Source: Holacanthus passer
Lineage: Eukaryota; Chordata; Actinopteri; Pomacanthidae
Length of the DNA: 64,000 nt
Assembly: GCA_025331565.1 (NCBI GenBank)
Contig: JAFREQ010000046.1
Span: forward strand, 2,482,501 to 2,546,500
Reading direction: 5' to 3'
A model generated the notes under the pieces. The model was given only the letters and a program-made list of their open reading frames with translations. It was not told the DNA's origin and did not search any database. Within the stretch, counting starts at the first letter, position 1. Every line of letters starts with the position of its first letter. The position numbers and the translations under genes were made by a program. Below are positions 46,001 to 60,200 of the stretch, in pieces.

Positions 46001-49000
46001 AGTTAATCTCTGCAGCATTGTGCTTCACTGCAGTTTAGCCATGGTAGACTGGCTCACGTAGCTCCCCGGAGGGAGAGGAGGAGGGAGCGCGCTGCTTTCA
46101 TACATTTCCTCTCAGCGCCCTCCCCTCGCTTCTCTCCTCCACCACATATGGCTTTGATTTGTCTGCGGGTGTTTTCCTGCACCACAGTTTGCGTTTCGAG
46201 GTTTGCGTGATGCTGCAGGTGGAGCGCGGGGCGAAGACCTCGAGGAGCACATCTGCGCGAGGGTCCGCTCCGAGGAGCTTTGTGTAATTGATGCCAATCT
46301 TTTCTTTGCTTCAATCACAAACAGCATCAGCTGAAGTTAATCAACACGATGAATAGGCTCGGCTGCAGCCTGAGCTCGGCCGATTCAAAAATCCAGGGAC
46401 GACGGCATCTTCATCACCCGTCCTCGTCTCTTTGTGCTTCACAACAAAGCACCACCACAGCTTCCATTCACACGTTCACTGTCCAGGCAGAGACGCCACA
46501 ATTCAATGTGCATTTAAAGCCTGATTGAGTCGTTGTGTGTTTCTTGTACAGTTCAGAGTATCGATTAGAGTCGGTGACGTGAACGAGGAGCGGAATTCAC
46601 TCTGTTAGGTCTCTCCTCCAGTGTACTGCTGACGATGCATTAAAACTTTCACAAGTCTTTAGGAGACTAATTTACTGATAAACTTACTGGAGCAGATCGT
46701 TCCAGCTGGAACACTGAGCATATACACAGTGGTACAGGATTATGATCTGCACTATTATCTGTGAGAAAACAAGCATCTGTAAAGTGAACTCTTAAATCTC
46801 AGCTTTCAGTAGAAAATAGAAGATAATAAACAAATGATTATTTTTAAATGATAATACAGTATCAAGTCATGTTGTAAATATGAGCACCTGAGTTCAAATG
46901 TTCACATAAGCCTTTGTAATTATGAATACAAGGTATTTAGACATAGACCATGTTCACCATCTTAGTTTAGTGTGTTAAGATTGATGTGAGTTTCTTTAGC
47001 TTTGAATTGGACAAACTAAGGAGGCTGAGTGGACAAATTTTACCTTTGACCATCAGGACACCTTGAATGTCTGTATGAAAGTCCATCCACATGTTCAGAT
47101 ATTTCACCAGAGAAGTGAAAATTTGCAGATGCTGGCGACACGAGAGGAAAAGTCTAAAAGTCAAATCACCAAAGTTAGTCCATCTGATCTAATGTGATGT
47201 TTCAGTCTGGACCAACTGACAGACTGACATTATCATCTCTGGAGCGACGCAGCTGGTGTTACTAAAAGAAGTGATATTAGCACTAAAAGATGCTAATTAA
47301 AAAGCTGCTATATCTTCCTTATCTTGCGTCATTTCCATTTCATTCCACCATCTTGGAATAATGCATGAAGAAGCTGAAACGACCTGAGGCTTTTCTGTTC
47401 TTTCCATCCTGCATACGAGGCAGCTGGAATGAAAATGCTGTAACATTAAGTCATGAACGAAACTCGAATCCTGCAAACTTGGATGTGTTTGGCTTCCACA
47501 CACGTTGAGCAATAAGACAACGGTTAAAAATCAATTCCACTTGAAAGAGTTTCAAATATAATTCCAGCTTTGTCAGGTATTGATTTGATAACGTTAAGAC
47601 AAACACATGTAATACTTGTTGCATACAATCTGCCATGAAAACGGATGTTTCCATTCTCTCTAAAGTTTTCTCTCAATTGCTAACAAATCTTATTAGAAAT
47701 CCTCAAGAAAAGAGATTCAATGATGTTTCTGTCCATCTAAATCAGAGTTTTCAGGCGTCATTCTGCAGCCGAACATGAAAATTCCTGACTGCTCCTGAAC
47801 TCATCCTGATCTGCTGTTTAATGTTTTTAGAATTAATCATTTAGTCTCTGTGATAGTTGCTTGAATCTAACCTGAGCTGAGCTCGGTGTGGTCCAGGTGT
47901 GTGTGACTGTGTGTGAATCAGATGGTCTGAAGATGTTATAATACAGTTTCCTGGATGAGACTCAGTATTTTGACTCAGCTCCTCCGTCATGAAAACAGAT
48001 CAGCAGGTGTCGATGTAATTAATGCCAAACGAATGTGCTTCTCTCCCCGGGGTCCACTCTCCCCTCCCTCCCTCCCCGCCTCCCCCTCCTCCGCTCTCAT
48101 CCCACCTGTCAGTCACGCACGGCCTTCTGGGAATCCCCTCAGCTGTTGAAATCCTGAAGCTCTAACATAATGTCCTGAACGTTCCCACTGAGGAAATTAG
48201 CGCTCGATTCCACCGAGCGCTGTCTGCCTGTCTGCGCTCTCCTCTCATCCATGCCTGGACACTGCAGGAAGAGAAACAGAGCAGGAAGGTGTCAGGAGAG
48301 AAGCTCGCACATAAGAGCTAATTACGATGAATAAGAAAGTGGCGTGCGAGGAGACAACTTAAGAGTTAGCCGAGATAATCCCTGTGGACGCAGACAGAAG
48401 CTGCACAGTGTACCGTTAAAAAGAGCGGATACGCCGTCCGCTGGGAGCTCACGCTTCAGAAGAAGATTAGCACCACAGTTCAGGTGGTTCAGGAAGTAAC
48501 TTTACTGAGAGTCACTGCTCAACCACAGTGTTTCTGCTGGATTTCATCTGCACGACCCTGATTTCAAGCCCATTTTTAATCTCCTTCATAGTGTTGAACC
48601 TCTCCGTCCTCGCTTGTGAACGACTGAGTCTTCCCAGGATGAACCTTTCATACCCAATCATGATACTATCACCTGTTACCAATGAACCTGTTTACCTGTG
48701 GAATGATCCAAACAGCTGTTTTTGGATCAGTCCACAACTTTCAACTTTGTCTTTTGTTGCTCCTGTCCTGACTGGTTTGAAACATGTTGCTGCCATCAAA
48801 TTCAGAATTGAGTGGATATGAAAAGGATTCTGTTTTACACAGGATCCCAACCTTTTGGGAATCAAGGTTGTAAAAGAATTGATTTGTCCATCTGTCCATC
48901 CGTTAACTCCAACCACTTATCACTTCAGAGGTCTGCAGGGAGCGAGGGGTGGGGTCGATCCCAGCTGACTCTGGGCGAGAGGCGGGTTGCTCTGTGGTCA

Positions 49001-52000
49001 GATCACCAGTTCATCACAGCTCTGACACACAGAGACAGTTAACTGTTCACACACACGCCTCCAGGCGATTCAGAGCCGCCAATGAACCTAACTGGCCTTT
49101 GTCTTTGGACTGTGGGAGGAAGCCGGAGGAAACACAGACACAGGAAGAACATGCAAACTCCACACAGACAGAAAAAACCAGAGAGACAGTTGTGGTTTTA
49201 TTTCCCCAGAAAATTACTTTTTAGAAACAGTGAGTCACTCTGACTTTCATTAACAGTTTCCTTTTAAAGTACTGAAAACGCCTGCAGCAGAGACATCAGA
49301 TATCTTCCATGTTTTAAGGGATGTTTGAGCTTTTAAGTAAAAATGCAATTGTCTGATTCTTTAAGAGGAATGAAAGCTTCACAATATGTTGTTAAAAAGC
49401 TTGAAGCCACATATGACTTGCAACATATAGCAAAGTTGTTGTTTGATTAAAGGACTGTGTTCTGGTTTTATTCTGGTGAACATAAGATCAGCTGTTAGTG
49501 TTTCACCTGCATGAGGCCGAACATCTTTTGTCTCTGTGCTCCAGTGCTTTTAACGAACTCTCTCTCATTTGCATAAAAGCCCTGCGATCGTCGGGCGAGC
49601 GGAGGTTTTAAGGTCTGACCCGAGTTTGAACCCTGCGAATCCAATCTCAGAAGGCTTCATCCTGCGTCTCAGATGTCCCATCACCGCCGCCACCCTCCCC
49701 CTTTATTACAGATACAAACCTCAGTGTGAGAGGAGCCATAAAACAAATGAGCTGCTGCTTGCAGATAGCATCTCCTCCACTACATGCGTTCACATGCATT
49801 GTTTGTGTGCACCGATCAAAAGGTGTCACCGGTTTGTGCACAACGCAGCGGGGTTGAGATTCAGTTTGATATTGGTGAGGCGACGGTGGTGCAGCTTGCT
49901 CTTTATATCCCGCTGCCTATGGGAGAGCCTCCTTCTCTGCAGCAGCTGTGCATAGACAGATCCAGTGGCTGTCACCTGTAATGAATCACTAGCTCTCAGC
50001 ATCATGTCTGCGCAGCTTGATAAGACCTTCTACTTTCAGCGTATCTGTCCCATCACCTCAAACACAGGGAGGGAGAAAAAAAAGGAGGAGGAAGGAAAAA
50101 AAAAAAAGTCTTCCTTTCCCGTGTCTGCGTTCGTTCTGCCGCTGCCTCTTCAAACAATCTCCACGTGCATTAGCATTTTTATTAGCACGTAGAGAGTAAA
50201 GTGGATTATTTACTGGGCTGACAGCCCCCACCCTCCTCCACCCAGCCTTCCTTTGTGCTGCATGTTGCAGGGGACAGGAAGAGAAATGACCCCGACTTCC
50301 TGCGGGAAAAGCAGCAGCAATAGACGAATGTGGCTTTAAAAGCAGGTCTGCGAGGTCAACGGCTGCTCAGTTCCTCCGCAGTCACTTCAGGAAATATCAC
50401 ACAGTCATTTCAGTCAGACAGAATTAAACCAGAGTCAAATCTTCATTATACCACAAGAGATATTTTTACACACGGAGGTTTAAGACACATCAAGTTACTG
50501 TATTAGATACTAGTAGATAGATGAAATGCAAACACACCTCCTCTGCAGAATGAAGCTGAATCTAACAGCGACTGAATCCTTTTAGTTTTGTCATCATCAA
50601 CAGTGTTGGTTATCAGACACTGACCCGGCCGATCATGGACTGACCATCATAATTAGAGTCAGGAAATGGAAAACTATACTTTCAGTCCGGTCCGGTTGAT
50701 CTACAGTGTCGAGTTAATCGATTCCAGCTCCGCTCCTTATAGACACCTTCATTTTCTGTGACCTCTCGTTGCTCCGTCGAAATAACAGAACCAATTTTCA
50801 GTCCGAGCTCTGTTTCTCCGCCGACGCGTCGGAAATCACAGCTTAATGCTTCAGCTGATGTTTAGCAGCTGTGTATTTGCTACTCTATAAGCATGTATGT
50901 GTGTGTGTCCAAGACCAATACAGTAGATCACAGATACCTGCAATGTCACCTGGTGTTGGACCGATCTAACACAATGGAATATTCATTAATGTTCATTAAT
51001 CTGTTATATACATGTAGCTTTTATATACTATAAATCTGGGTCAGTGTGACAGTCTCCAGCATTTACTGCTTTCAAAACTAATTTTGAACCAGGTGTTGTT
51101 TCAAAAAGCAATCTGATATAATACATAAGTTCATTGGAGAGTAAGTCGAGTCTGACCAGTATATCAGCCGAGCTTATCGATTGTTGTTGCACTGGTGTAG
51201 ATCTTAATAAGCAACAAGAAATTGTGCTGCACACATTTTAAATATTTGTTTGAAATAATATAAAATGTCTCAGTCCAAACGGTCTTTGTCAGGAATGTTG
51301 TTTTTTCATATTATGCATTCATGTTTAAAAATGAAAATCGGATGACTCATTATGAGATTATCTGATATTCTAGACTTTATTATCAAGTGTCTAAAAATCA
51401 GTATTTATACTTTTACCAGTTGGGCTCTAAATATAACTCAGGTTTGGTGCAGAGACATTTGTTTGAATTTGAATTCTCTGCTCTGTGTGTTGGAGGAATA
51501 CATGCATGTATGAGTTTGAGTTCAAACTGTCTCTCCTTTCCAAAGTGCAATATATGTTTTATTCCCTCAGAAGTTTCACTGACAGACTCCAGATGGTTGA
51601 GATCATTTACATGTTCCTCTGCGTCACCTCTCTCCTTGTTTCCAGGTAGCATCGTGTATCTGGGGATGATGTTCGGAGCCTTTTTTTGGGGCGGCCTCTC
51701 AGACAAGCTGGGCCGGAAACAGTGCCTGCTCATATCCATGTCTGTCAACGGCTTCTTCGCCTTCCTCTCCTCCTTCGTCCAAGGCTACAGCATGTTCCTC
51801 CTCTGCCGCATGGTGTCTGGCTTCGGGTGAGTTCGCTCTAATCTCTCTTCTCCTGAATATTCTCCCCCGTCCTCCCCGATGTGTTTGAGAGACTGAGTCT
51901 GTCCTCCCACTGCTTCCTCCTCCAAAGTCAGAGCGCGTGACAAGAGGTTATTTTAACTGCCTGGCACCGGCCCATCCTCATCTGCTGAGTCGGGGGGAGA

Positions 52001-55000
52001 GAAGGAGCAAAGCAAAACAAAAAGGTTTGCAGAAATGAGCCGAGGACAGTAAACGAGCATCTGTCCGTTTTAGCGCCGCTGCGTCTGCTTGGTCGCCCGC
52101 ATCCTTGATAAATGACACAAACTCCCGTCTGGATGATCTGACGTCGCTGTTCATACATGACATACAAAGGTCACCTCTATATCAGGCCACTGAGCAAACC
52201 AATATACAGTAAATTACATGAAACAAGCATAATTACGGGACACGGTTTGGATTTTTAATAGGACCAAAGGTTGCGACCTGAGCTGCTGCAGGTCTATGAT
52301 GAGCGTCAGATTATTACCTTAATAAAACCTAAATGTGAATTGAAGCCGGACAAGGCTGTTGTGGGCCTGAGGGCGTTCAGTCGACTGCGTAATAAAACAT
52401 CACATCGACTAAAAACCAAAAATATGCGAGAAAATTCAGGCTCCTGAATAAAGAATCATGAAATTTGTGTGTATTTATCTCTATATCGTCCATTTCAACC
52501 CACAGGTTCAGTCTGTGGCCTCAGTTTAGTCCTTTTCAGGCAGTAGAGTCTACTTGTGTTAAATTACAGCTGTATAGTCTCTTTGTGTCTTTGTCTAAAA
52601 AAACAGCTTCCACATTAATGGCTTTGCTTTAAATTTTTAATTAGTAGCTTTTATTTCACCACTTAATTTTCAATCTGTATGCAGGTGCATATTTATGATG
52701 GTGGTAAAAGAGATTTATGATCGCGCAGAAATCTGTGAGAATATTTGTGTTGAAATCTGCCTGGACAGATTTCTAAAGGATTGCTGGGTTTTCCATCTTT
52801 TTTACAGCCTTAATCTGGAAGAAATACGATCAAGTGTTGTTGCAAGTTTGAGCAGATTCTGCTTGTTTCATTAGGATTTTCTTTACTTCATTAACTTTGC
52901 TTCCACAATCTGTCTCGACAAATAGAAAAGAGGGAAAAAGGGTGATTCAAAGCACCAGTTTGTCAAATCACACAAATTGGGTTTCAGTGGCTTTCTTATA
53001 GTAATGACTTAAAGTATATGAGAACAAATTGTAATTGCAGACATGTCATCATTAATCTATGATAAAATATTCATTCTTAGAATAAGTATGATCTGAAATT
53101 TTTCTAGCCTAAAGTGAAACAGATTTGAAACAGAAGGAGCAGACGAAAGGTTGAGCAGTGATTCATTTAATCCTCCTACTTTCAAATGCCTTTATGGATG
53201 TGTTTGTTAAAAAAAAATGTCCAATGTTTGAATTAGCTCTTAGTGCACAGATGCAGTCACAAATCAAACCGTCGCAGTCGGCTCCTCAAGAGAAGCAGCT
53301 GAGATATAAAATCACGTTGACTCTGGATGTTTGAGTGAACTGAAACTATCTTCGATGAACACAGGGAACAAGCTCACTGATCATAATAAAAATAGATAGT
53401 TGGCCTGTGAGTAGAGAGCGTCGCTGCCTCCTGATGAATTTAGTTTGAAAACAGGTCAAAACAAAGTGTTAAGAATCTGACTGAGGACGCGATTGAATTT
53501 CTTCTGCTCATATTATTTTACACATCATAGCCTGCTGCCGGAGCCGAGCTCATTTTCAAAGGTATAACAGAAAGAAGATAAAGTTCACTGGGAAACGAGA
53601 CACGAGACGAAACATCAAAAGCAAAATCACGTTTCTGCTCGACGGTTAAAGTCAGTTGAAATCGAACCTGCCCAAAGACTATTTGCATAAGTTAAGTTAA
53701 GCTGTGTGAGTTTGTTTCACAGTTCAGCCTCATTTTATGGAGAATTGCACCTGCAAAATCTTTTACTTTTACCCAAATGATTTTCTGCAACCATGAATCT
53801 GTTGTGCATGTTCTTAAATGTTTCTCATCCCACACATTAATATAGTTCAGATGAAGGTTGGAGACTGAAGCAAACACAGCTAATTACAGCGAACCGTCTC
53901 TGCAGGATCGGTGGAGCTGTGCCCATAGTGTTCTCCTACTTCGCGGAGGTGTTGGCTCGGGAGAAGAGAGGAGAGCATCTGAGCTGGCTGTGCATGTTCT
54001 GGATGATCGGAGGAATCTACGCCTCAGCCATGGCCTGGGCCATCATCCCACACTACGGTGAGTGACAGCTCTGACCTCATGTACCCGCCCTAACAAAGCC
54101 GCACAGCTGTGAGAATCAAACAGCACCTTTGAGTCATCAGCAACTTTTTCCTTATTGGTATTAATGTGATCTTCTTATTGTCTCATCAGATGGTTTTAGG
54201 TTTTTGGAGGAATTTTGAATTTTGCAGAAAAGAATAAGATAAAATGAACTAAACAATTACAACAGAAAGAAAATAATGAGATAAAAAAAAGACAGAAACT
54301 CGACCTGTGTTGAATCAATGCAGGAGGTTGTGTTGGTGTAAAAGAGTAAAGCAGACTTTCTTTTTCTTTCATCAACATCATCAGGATCTTTTTTTAAAAC
54401 GTTGTGAAGTTCCCTCCAGAAATACAGACGAACATCAGGTTAAAATCAGTGGAACATCCCTTTAATATCATTGAGGCAAGAGATAATGGAAGACGTGTCA
54501 GTCATGTCAGACTTTATCAAACCAATATATGTAATATTACAGTTTATTTCATGTTCCACGTGTAAGAAGTACTTGTACACTCCACACAAACAGATAGAGA
54601 CAGTAAAGAAAAGCAGGAATTCTCAGAGCAAAATGACTCAACGTACATCTGCTTTCAGCTCCACCGACTCAAACCGCAGAAGCTTCCCACTGACAGGAAT
54701 CACCCAGTTTCAACATAACTGCAAATAGAGACGGCAGTAAAGTTTGACTTGGCCGTGTGCTTCTACTCTTGACGGCGCTCCCTGCTGGAGCCACAGATAA
54801 CAAGCAGGGAGCGCCGCAAATAATTACCTAATCATGGGGCTTAATTTTAGAAATGGAGACACGAACACAAAGCAGGTGGTGGTGTAGGTGGAGGCGATAG
54901 CTGCAGCAGGAACAAGCCACAAAGCATATGTCAGCCTACGCAGGAAATATGCACATGAAGGCCTTTTAAGTTGGTCACAGAAATGAGTATGCTCAGATCC

Positions 55001-57167
55001 GCAGGGTGTGGCCGCTGACACAGCAACGAAGGACAAAATGTTCAGCCAAAAGTTCTGAAACTAAAACCTCACATTGTGGACTAGAGGTCCACAATGCATC
55101 ATCTGCATTATCAGTATCTGTGTGTTTGTAATTTGGAAAAAAATATATACAGTAAATAAGGAGGAAAAAAACACAAGGTTGGCTGATATGACAAATCTCC
55201 CAACATATGGTGAGGGAGAGCTGCAGGATAACAGAAAAGGGAGGCGGCGTGTGTCGGAGAATAAGAACAAAAGGAGCGAAATGAAATCAATCTGGTGTCG
55301 AGGGGTGCAGACGAGGAAAAGAGGAGCAGAGGAAGAGATTAGGAGGACAAGGGGGAAGGAGAGAGCGCTTGATTTATGTGGCCTGTGTCAGGGATAATCG
55401 AAAGGTGAAGGGATACAGCGGAGGGCTGAGGAGGAAGGGACGCAGCGAGAGGGTATTGAAGGAAAGGAAGAGAGGAAGGATGAGTGAAGAGGAGGGCTTT
55501 CTTTGTTTGTCATTTCACGGCCGTGTTGATCAGATATAATGACGTTTGCTCGTGAAGCGCTGTCTCTGAGTGTGTGACTCTAACACACAGACCTCAGGTT
55601 GATTAAGTACCTCGACTGAGTGGCGTTCTCATCGAGATTAAAGTCACACAAACTTCTCTACAACATGAAAAGAAAACTAGTTGATGACGTGTGCGCACAG
55701 TCTGGCCTCGATTCAGGCCCTGAGGGATTCCAGAAAAGATGCAAAGCAGAAATATAAAATGTTTGATTATCTTATTAAAGTTATGAATCTTAAGATTTTT
55801 GTCCTGTTTGAGTTGGCGACTCTTGCAATTTTAGTTGTGCTGCAGTGTAATACTACACGTCCCAGAATTCAAAGCACCAAACATGCGTTGAGCAGCCACT
55901 TCATTAGAAACACAACAGAAGTCAACAAGAGTCCGTCAGCTCATGTTTTTCTATAAGTCAATAATTGGCATTGATCCACAACATGTCTTGTTTTGTAGAT
56001 ACAATTTTGCTGCACTTGAGACGCTCCTGAGTCGACTCACGTGTCGTTAAATCACTGCACTTTTTAATTTTTTGCTGCGTCATTGTACACAGACCGACGC
56101 AGAACAACAGCATGGCAGCGTGATCTGTTTCTATCTGCTCTGCCGGCCAATGTTTGCAGAGTCAGCTAAACTCCTTTTGAACCAGATGCTGGGTTTGATT
56201 TCTTTGACTGTGTTAAAGAACACGAGATTCATGTAGGCTGTTGTTCAAAGGCTCAGTTTCCCCAAATTACAAAAATATTTTTTCACTAACCTCTTGTGAT
56301 TATCAGTCACGCAGATGTGGTTTTATCACATCAGGTTTTCACATCATCTCGGACGACAGAGACTCGAATTCAGCAGCATCTTTTTCTAATCATTATTTTC
56401 CTTTTGTGTGTTCTTTGCCTTCAATAATTACTGAATAAACAATAAAATAAGAAGTCATTGTTTCATGAGTAAAAAGAATGTGTGTGTGCAGAAACACGTA
56501 TTTGTGTCTCATTTGCTTCGGCCGACCCCGAACTACCTAAAGATACGAGTTTCCATCTCAAAGCTCTCGCTCTGTCGTTGGTGTGAGCGAGTGTGAGAGG
56601 CCGAGGCTCATCATCGAGGTCGGCTGATTAGACGTCGATGTTTTAACACGTTTTTTTTTTTCTCCAAGACGCAGCGGCGTGTGGGTAATAGGTTCCGCCG
56701 CAGTGCTCTTTGCATTGACTGGTGGACAAAGGCCAGATAGCTACGCGAGTGTGTGTGTGTGTGTATGTGTGATTTTCTCTATTTCAAGGTGTTAAAAAAC
56801 GTAATGGAGTAAAAGAACTGGTAAATTCCAAGAAAAGAAAATCACCGTCTTTAATACAGTATGCAGTGTGTGTGTGTGTGTGTGTGTCGCAGTGTGTGTT
56901 CGTACACACACCTATGCTTTAAAATTTGTGTCACAGCACTGAGCAATGGCCAAGGACAGTGTGTGCATGTGTGTGCATGAGTGTGTACGTGTGTGTGTGT
57001 GTGTTGTGTGTGTGTTGTGTGTGTGTCTCAGCCGTGCTCACTTACTGTAGAGTAGGAACATAAATCTCGCTGAGTATCTGAATCAGTCAGCCATCCCCTC
57101 CAGTCCATTAAAGCTATAATCCCCCTAATGAGGTTTGTGCTGGTACAGGCTGGAGCAGCCCCACAGG

Positions 57168-57215
<48 letters not shown>

Positions 57216-60200
57216 TCCATGCTAACATACTTTCTCGATGCTGTATGAATGAAACTCAGACCGTGTGGCTCAAACTGCTCCGTCACATGTTGTTACTCGC
57301 GGCTTGTTGATGACGCCGTGCAAAGACGACGATATAATGATGATAGAATTTTTTTTATCTCATAGAGAAAAATGGAAAAGCTTGTGAGAACTGCTCACAA
57401 AAGTTCAAGCTCAGTTTTGAAAAGGTCACTGCACTTCTGAGTTAAATAATTGAGTCTGCTTTTTAATCATTTATATTCTCTTCTAAAATGAATCCACTGT
57501 TTAAGTTTAGATATTTTTTTATATCATTTTCTGAGAAATCACAATCAGTGTTTTATGCTCTTTCAGATGTTTTGGATTTTTGGTGTGACTCAGAAGATCA
57601 TTAATGTCATTAGTAACACTTGTGATTTTTGCATCTCAGGTGAAGAATCACAAACGATTCAGACTTTACAAGTTGACAATGATTGACTGAACGGTGTTAA
57701 ACGAAGCCTCAGTAACAACGACATCTGAGTGTCATTTACTCTGGCAGCAAACACACCTGGCCTTTTCTAATCTCTGTTGCAATTAATAAAAAAGATTCAG
57801 GTGAGAAAAGTTTGAAGTTGAGGGAGACAGACAGGAGAGAGAGTGGGGACACTCAGGGACTAGTTGACCTGCAGGTTAATTCATTTCACCAGCTTGTGGC
57901 TCGAGAAACATCCACGAGTGTAAAAGAGCGAAGAATCGAACCTGCAGGACGTCAAACTGAGAAACAGCTGTAAAGTTTTATGTCTCGTCACGTCATCAGG
58001 ACTGAACTCACATCGTGTCTGACTTTCTGTGTGTCCTTCTACGCGGCTGCTCCTCTCTGCAGGCTGGAGCTTCAGCATGGGCTCGGCCTACCAGTTCCAC
58101 AGCTGGAGAGTGTTTGTGGTGGTGTGCGCGCTGCCGTGTGTCTCTGCAGTGGTCGCTCTCACTTTTATGCCTGAGAGCCCTCGTTTCTTCCTGGAGGTAA
58201 GAGAGAGACGCAGTGTGTGATGCAGCAGCATTATTCCTCTTAATGACAATGATAATGATGTTTTAAGGACATCAGAGAGATTCGAACCTTTGTGGAATCA
58301 TTTCGGTGCCAGTGGAGTTGCCGGTGCCACATTTATTTTCTTTATGTAAGAAAATAAATGTTCATACGTGACAGAGTGAATCTTTGCAGTAATGCAGAGG
58401 TTTTCAAACGGTGATGGACGGTGCAGGGGACAGGTGCATGAAAAATACAAGGGGGAAGTTAGCCATTATAGTTTGGCTGCTGTTTGGCTGCAACTCGGTC
58501 AGCGACACACAGGTACAGAATTAGATCCTAAATTAAGAGTGCCACAATTTTGCATTAAAATTTCCTTTCCTTTTTATAACCATACCTCAATCAAATCTGA
58601 CATGATATACATAATATGGACACATTCATAGATTCAGTGTGACCTAAACTTCCCGAGGATATTATTTCTGATTTCAATTGAATAAATTAGTAAATAGAAA
58701 TCAATGATGCTCTTTATAATGTAAACTTCAGAACTTGCCTGGGAATCATCCTGTTTTTATCTTTCTTCAGTATCGAAGTGATCCAATGATAGTTAGTAAT
58801 TGAAGTTGTTTGAATTTGCAACTCATGAGCACATATGACTTGTGCAATTATTATAAATATGCATTAGTCAAATTTGCTCATATATATAGAATCAAACCTG
58901 AGTAATCTGCGTGCATACGTACACATGACATTACTCTGACTGTCCTTTAGATGGGCAAACACGACGAGGCCTGGATGGTGCTCAAACACATCCACGACAC
59001 CAACATGCGAGCCCGTGGAGAGCCCGAGAGAGTGTTCACTGTGAGTACACACACATCCACGCATCCCTCCCGCTGCTGCAGTGCCACCAGCAGGTGACAG
59101 ATCAGTGTCTCCCCCTGCAGGTGAACAGGATCAAAACCCCCCGGCAGCTGGACGAGCTGGTGGAGATGCAGAATGAGTCAGCCAACCCTGCGCTCAAGGT
59201 CCTGTTCAAGATCAAGGCCGAGCTCAGAGGAGTGAGTCTGCTTTTGTTTTGCCCTGCTTTGTTTTATTCGCACTTTTTATGGCGGTTCAGTTTAAATTGA
59301 GTCAAAATCTTTTGTCTTCTATCATAGATCTGGCTGACTTTTATGAGATGCTTCAACTACCCAGTGAAAGACAACACTATAAAACTGGCTGCAGTCTGGT
59401 TTACTCTGTCTTTTGGGTAAGAGGTTTCCTGCACACTCTTCTTCTACATATTATTATTCTATGCTTCAGTCATGTTAAATGACGCCCTCGGTGATACTTA
59501 GCTGAGTCACCACTTCTTTCCAGCTTAATAACAGTTTCAGTGAAGTACTTAGCACTGAGGCAGATGCTCTCTCACTTATATCCTCCTGATGAATGCTGAC
59601 AGGTTAGATTGGAAAGAGAGAACCTATTTCAGAGAAGGTGTCCTTTGGCTTTTTTGTGCCGGCTGCTTTAATGAATTACAGTACGTACATGCCAGAAAGT
59701 TTTAGCCCTGAGGACGATCTTTTAAAATTAAAAAGAGACAAAAGTAGGCTCTCTTATGAGTCAGGATTTTTTTGTCTCATTTTTTGGGGGGATCCTGTTA
59801 TTTCCTTTGTCTTGTCTGTAGTTTTTGTCCTCTCTTGTCTGTTGCTCTCGCTGCTTCTTGTTCTAGCGCACAAACAACTAGTTGGTGGTGCTGCAATAAG
59901 ATAAAACCTATAAGATGCTGCAGCCAATGCAGTGCATGAAAAAACTCAGACTTTTCCAGACACAACTGCATGTTATACTGATCTGTGTGCACTGATCTGT
60001 GAGTAAAAGTTTGTTACACTGGAAAGTATCACAGCAAAATCATTTCTCATGATTTATATAAACAATTGTAAATCATTATTTTATTACCATATTTATTATG
60101 CATGTGTGTGTTTTTATAATGTATTTACATGCATGCATACAGATACACACAGTAAGCTGCAGATCATTAACTAAAAGTTCAGGATTAGGGTCATCTACCA

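Larger units (their letters stand above)
43088..51645 (+). other. sv2c: sv2c intron after coding exon 1
   Basis: The 8558-bp intron contains the hairpin at 43300-43344, the Tc1-like remnant at 43447, repeats at 47035 and 48840, an (ATTC)n run at 45767 and a blank remainder. A poly-A/AAG-rich stretch lies at 50071-50108. No other gene is recognised. Confidence 0.8.
54058..58062 (+). other. sv2c: sv2c intron 3 (coding numbering)
   Basis: 4005 bp. It contains two inverted repeats (54773-54816, 55072-55096), a purine-rich stretch at 55240-55500 and TG/CA microsatellites at 56749-57213. No gene is seen. Confidence 0.8.

Noticed and set aside
48952..48975. GGTCGATCCC considered as a tRNA B-box.
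   Set aside because: It belongs to the dispersed repeat at 48840-49185; no A-box or cloverleaf is present.
59638..59904. Hydrophobic 88-codon open frame in an sv2c intron.
   Set aside because: T-rich intron gives Phe/Leu-rich translation by composition. It has no match to SV2C and no flanking splice sites of fitting phase.
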